This document shows, piece by piece, positions 62,779 through 64,000 of a stretch of DNA of 64,000 bases (its first letter is position 1; every line of letters starts with the position of its first letter). The position numbers and the translations under genes are program-made. Source of the DNA: JBGVSA01 sp041807905 (GTDB lineage Bacteria; Pseudomonadota; Gammaproteobacteria; Burkholderiales; Rhodocyclaceae); contig NZ_JBGVSA010000013.1 in assembly GCF_041807905.1 (NCBI RefSeq), forward strand, positions 55,782 to 119,781. Direction: 5' to 3'. Below the pieces are notes generated by a model, which did not search any database, was not told the DNA's origin, and was given only the letters and a program-made list of their open reading frames with translations.

Positions 62779-64000
62779 GGTTTTGTTATAGCGGCCTGCG
62801 GCAGGCGTACGCGCACGCGCGTGCCGCAGGGCTGATTGGGTAGCAGTTCAACCTCACCACCATGGGCGCTGACCAGTTCTTTGACGATGGACAGGCCCAA
62901 TCCGGTTCCCTTGATCGGCGCGCCGGCCGGCAAAGGCCCTTGCACGAAGGGTTCGAACATTCTCTGTGCCAGCTCGGGCGCGATGCCCTGGCCGCTGTCG
63001 GCCACTTCGAGCAGGGCACTGCCTTCGCCGAGGTGCGCCGAGAGTTCCACCTCGCTGTTTTCGGGCGCGAACTTGATCGCGTTCGAGACGAGATTGTCGA
63101 GTATCACGCGCAGCTTTTCGCGGTCGGCGTCGAGCAAAAGGCTGGCGCCGCTCTGGCGCAGCGTGAGACTGCGGGCGGAAAGGGCGAGCTTCTGGTCGTC
63201 GGCAATCATCGAAAAGACCTCGCCAGCGACGAAGCGTTCGCGGCGCAGCCGGGCGGGGCGCGAGCGCATGCCGTTGTAGTCGAGCAGATCCTCGATGAGC
63301 CGGCGCAGGCGCGCGGTGTTGTCGCGCAGGATGCGCACGATCTCGCGCTGTTCGCCCGTGAGTGGCCCGCTGATGCCTTCGCCCAGCAGTTGCGAGCCCT
63401 CGTGGATGGCTGTCAGCGGCGTTTTCAGCTCATGCGATACGTGGTGCAGGAAGCGTGTCTTCTGCGCGTTGACCTCGGCCAGCCGCGTACGCAGCCAGTC
63501 CAGTTGGGCGCCGAGCACTTCGAGATCGTGCGGACCGGTGACGCGGATCGGCTTGTCGAGCTGCCCCTCTCCCAGCCCGCGAATACCCGCGCCAAGCTGG
63601 CGGATGGGGCGCCGTATCAGCAGGATCACGCCGCCCGCCAGGAGCAGGCCGATCGGGATGAGCAGCCACAGTTGCGTGAGCATGCGTCGCCGCGCGGCGG
63701 CGGATTGTTCGCGCAGGCCGGCGATTTCGGCCTCGATGCGCGCATCGGCCTGCTTGACGAGGCTTTCCGACACATCGCCCATGGCGACGAAGTCCGCGAT
63801 CACCGCACTGGCGCCGGCGCTGGCCGCACCCGTTGCCGGCGATTGCGACTGCAACTGCGCCCAGATGCGGCCTTCCCGCGTGGACAATTGCTCCAGCGCG
63901 TCGCTCGCGGGGCCGTCGTCCATGTGCTGGCCGAGACGCGCGATGGCGTCCAGGAACAACGCGCGGCGGGCACTGTAGGCTTCGAGCCCGGCCGCATCGC
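62775..64000 (-). CDS. glrK: Sensor histidine kinase GlrK (QseE), C-terminal part
   Basis: The last 408 codons of a membrane sensor kinase; the N-terminus lies beyond the right edge. Visible are the end of a periplasmic helical sensor region, a membrane helix (LWLLIPIGLLLAGGVILLI), a HAMP domain (RRPIRQLGAG onward), HisKA (phospho-His in HHVSHELKTPL) and the ATPase (N box LDNLVSNAIKFAPE, G1 ADSGQGI, G2 GTGLGLS). It phosphorylates GlrR. The stop overlaps the qseG start. The frame is open to the window edge, so the TTG at 63959 should not be taken as the start. Confidence 0.9.
   Translation of the reverse strand, partial: DAAGLEAYSARRALFLDAIARLGQHMDDGPASDALEQLSTREGRIWAQLQSQSPATGAASAGASAVIADFVAMGDVSESLVKQADARIEAEIAGLREQSAAARRRMLTQLWLLIPIGLLLAGGVILLIRRPIRQLGAGIRGLGEGQLDKPIRVTGPHDLEVLGAQLDWLRTRLAEVNAQKTRFLHHVSHELKTPLTAIHEGSQLLGEGISGPLTGEQREIVRILRDNTARLRRLIEDLLDYNGMRSRPARLRRERFVAGEVFSMIADDQKLALSARSLTLRQSGASLLLDADREKLRVILDNLVSNAIKFAPENSEVELSAHLGEGSALLEVADSGQGIAPELAQRMFEPFVQGPLPAGAPIKGTGLGLSIVKELVSAHGGEVELLPNQPCGTRVRVRLPQAAITKP

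Overview
The window is high-GC DNA from a betaproteobacterium, most probably a member of the Burkholderiales. The indications are a glucokinase-RpiR fusion, a HemP-type haemin-uptake protein, a Gram-negative porin of the betaproteobacterial type, a CheZ-containing chemotaxis set and a YfeK/DUF5329 protein. No tRNA, rRNA, transposase, integrase or CRISPR array was seen. The genus cannot be named from the sequence alone.

Layout. (1) 1-9.5 kb, glucose and Entner-Doudoroff metabolism: the first codons of a glucokinase leaving the window on the left, divergent edd behind a HexR-like palindrome, a four-gene sugar ABC importer, a glucokinase-RpiR fusion with an altered phosphate loop, and a short-chain dehydrogenase without the usual Tyr/Lys pair. 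(2) 9.6-10.6 kb: a stand-alone, cysteine-free S4 paralogue that reads like the cyanobacterial/plastid type, next to hemP with a Fur-like box. (3) 11-19.3 kb, a pectin island: pectate lyase, pectin methylesterase and polygalacturonase, all predicted lipoproteins whose catalytic parts hang on serine-rich tethers. (4) 19.5-22 kb, allantoin breakdown: puuE, allantoicase and ureidoglycolate lyase. (5) 22-25 kb: a lone receiver protein, cheR, a receiver-less cheB, a STAS protein and ynfA. (6) 25.1-33.3 kb, a polyuronate operon: binding protein, two permeases, ATPase, a periplasmic alginate-lyase-family protein and a cytoplasmic PL17 oligo-alginate lyase. It lies behind a near-consensus promoter with a perfect 16-bp LacI-type operator just downstream. 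(7) 33.8-39.2 kb, chemotaxis core: cheV-cheV-cheY-cheZ-cheA. (8) 39.2-44.2 kb: an AT-richer patch with an orphan 75-residue gene, small unknowns, a cupin protein and a porin. (9) 44.3-51.5 kb: pgi followed by a DMSO-reductase-type set (chaperone, A, B, C, multi-cluster ferredoxin). (10) 51.6-57.3 kb: a racemase-like protein, a spermidine/putrescine-type ABC importer and a MarR regulator. (11) 57.4-64 kb: a DUF3016 gene behind a strong Fur box, cidAB with a divergent LysR regulator, yfeK, and the glrK-qseG-glrR two-component operon running off the right end.

How the parts fit. Pectin attack at the cell surface and alginate or polyuronate attack in periplasm and cytoplasm both yield unsaturated uronates, which in known pathways become KDG and then KDPG, the product of Edd. 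Glucokinase and Pgi feed the same hub. The sugar loci carry recognisable operators (HexR-like, LacI-like and unassigned palindromes near the pectate lyase gene), which points to substrate induction. The racemase and its importer could supply the allantoin pathway 30 kb away, but that link is inference. The most unusual items are the foreign-looking S4, the tethered pectinase trio, CheZ with N-terminal peptides resembling CheY-binding motifs, the altered Glk loop, and the racemase-like protein that lacks its second catalytic cysteine.
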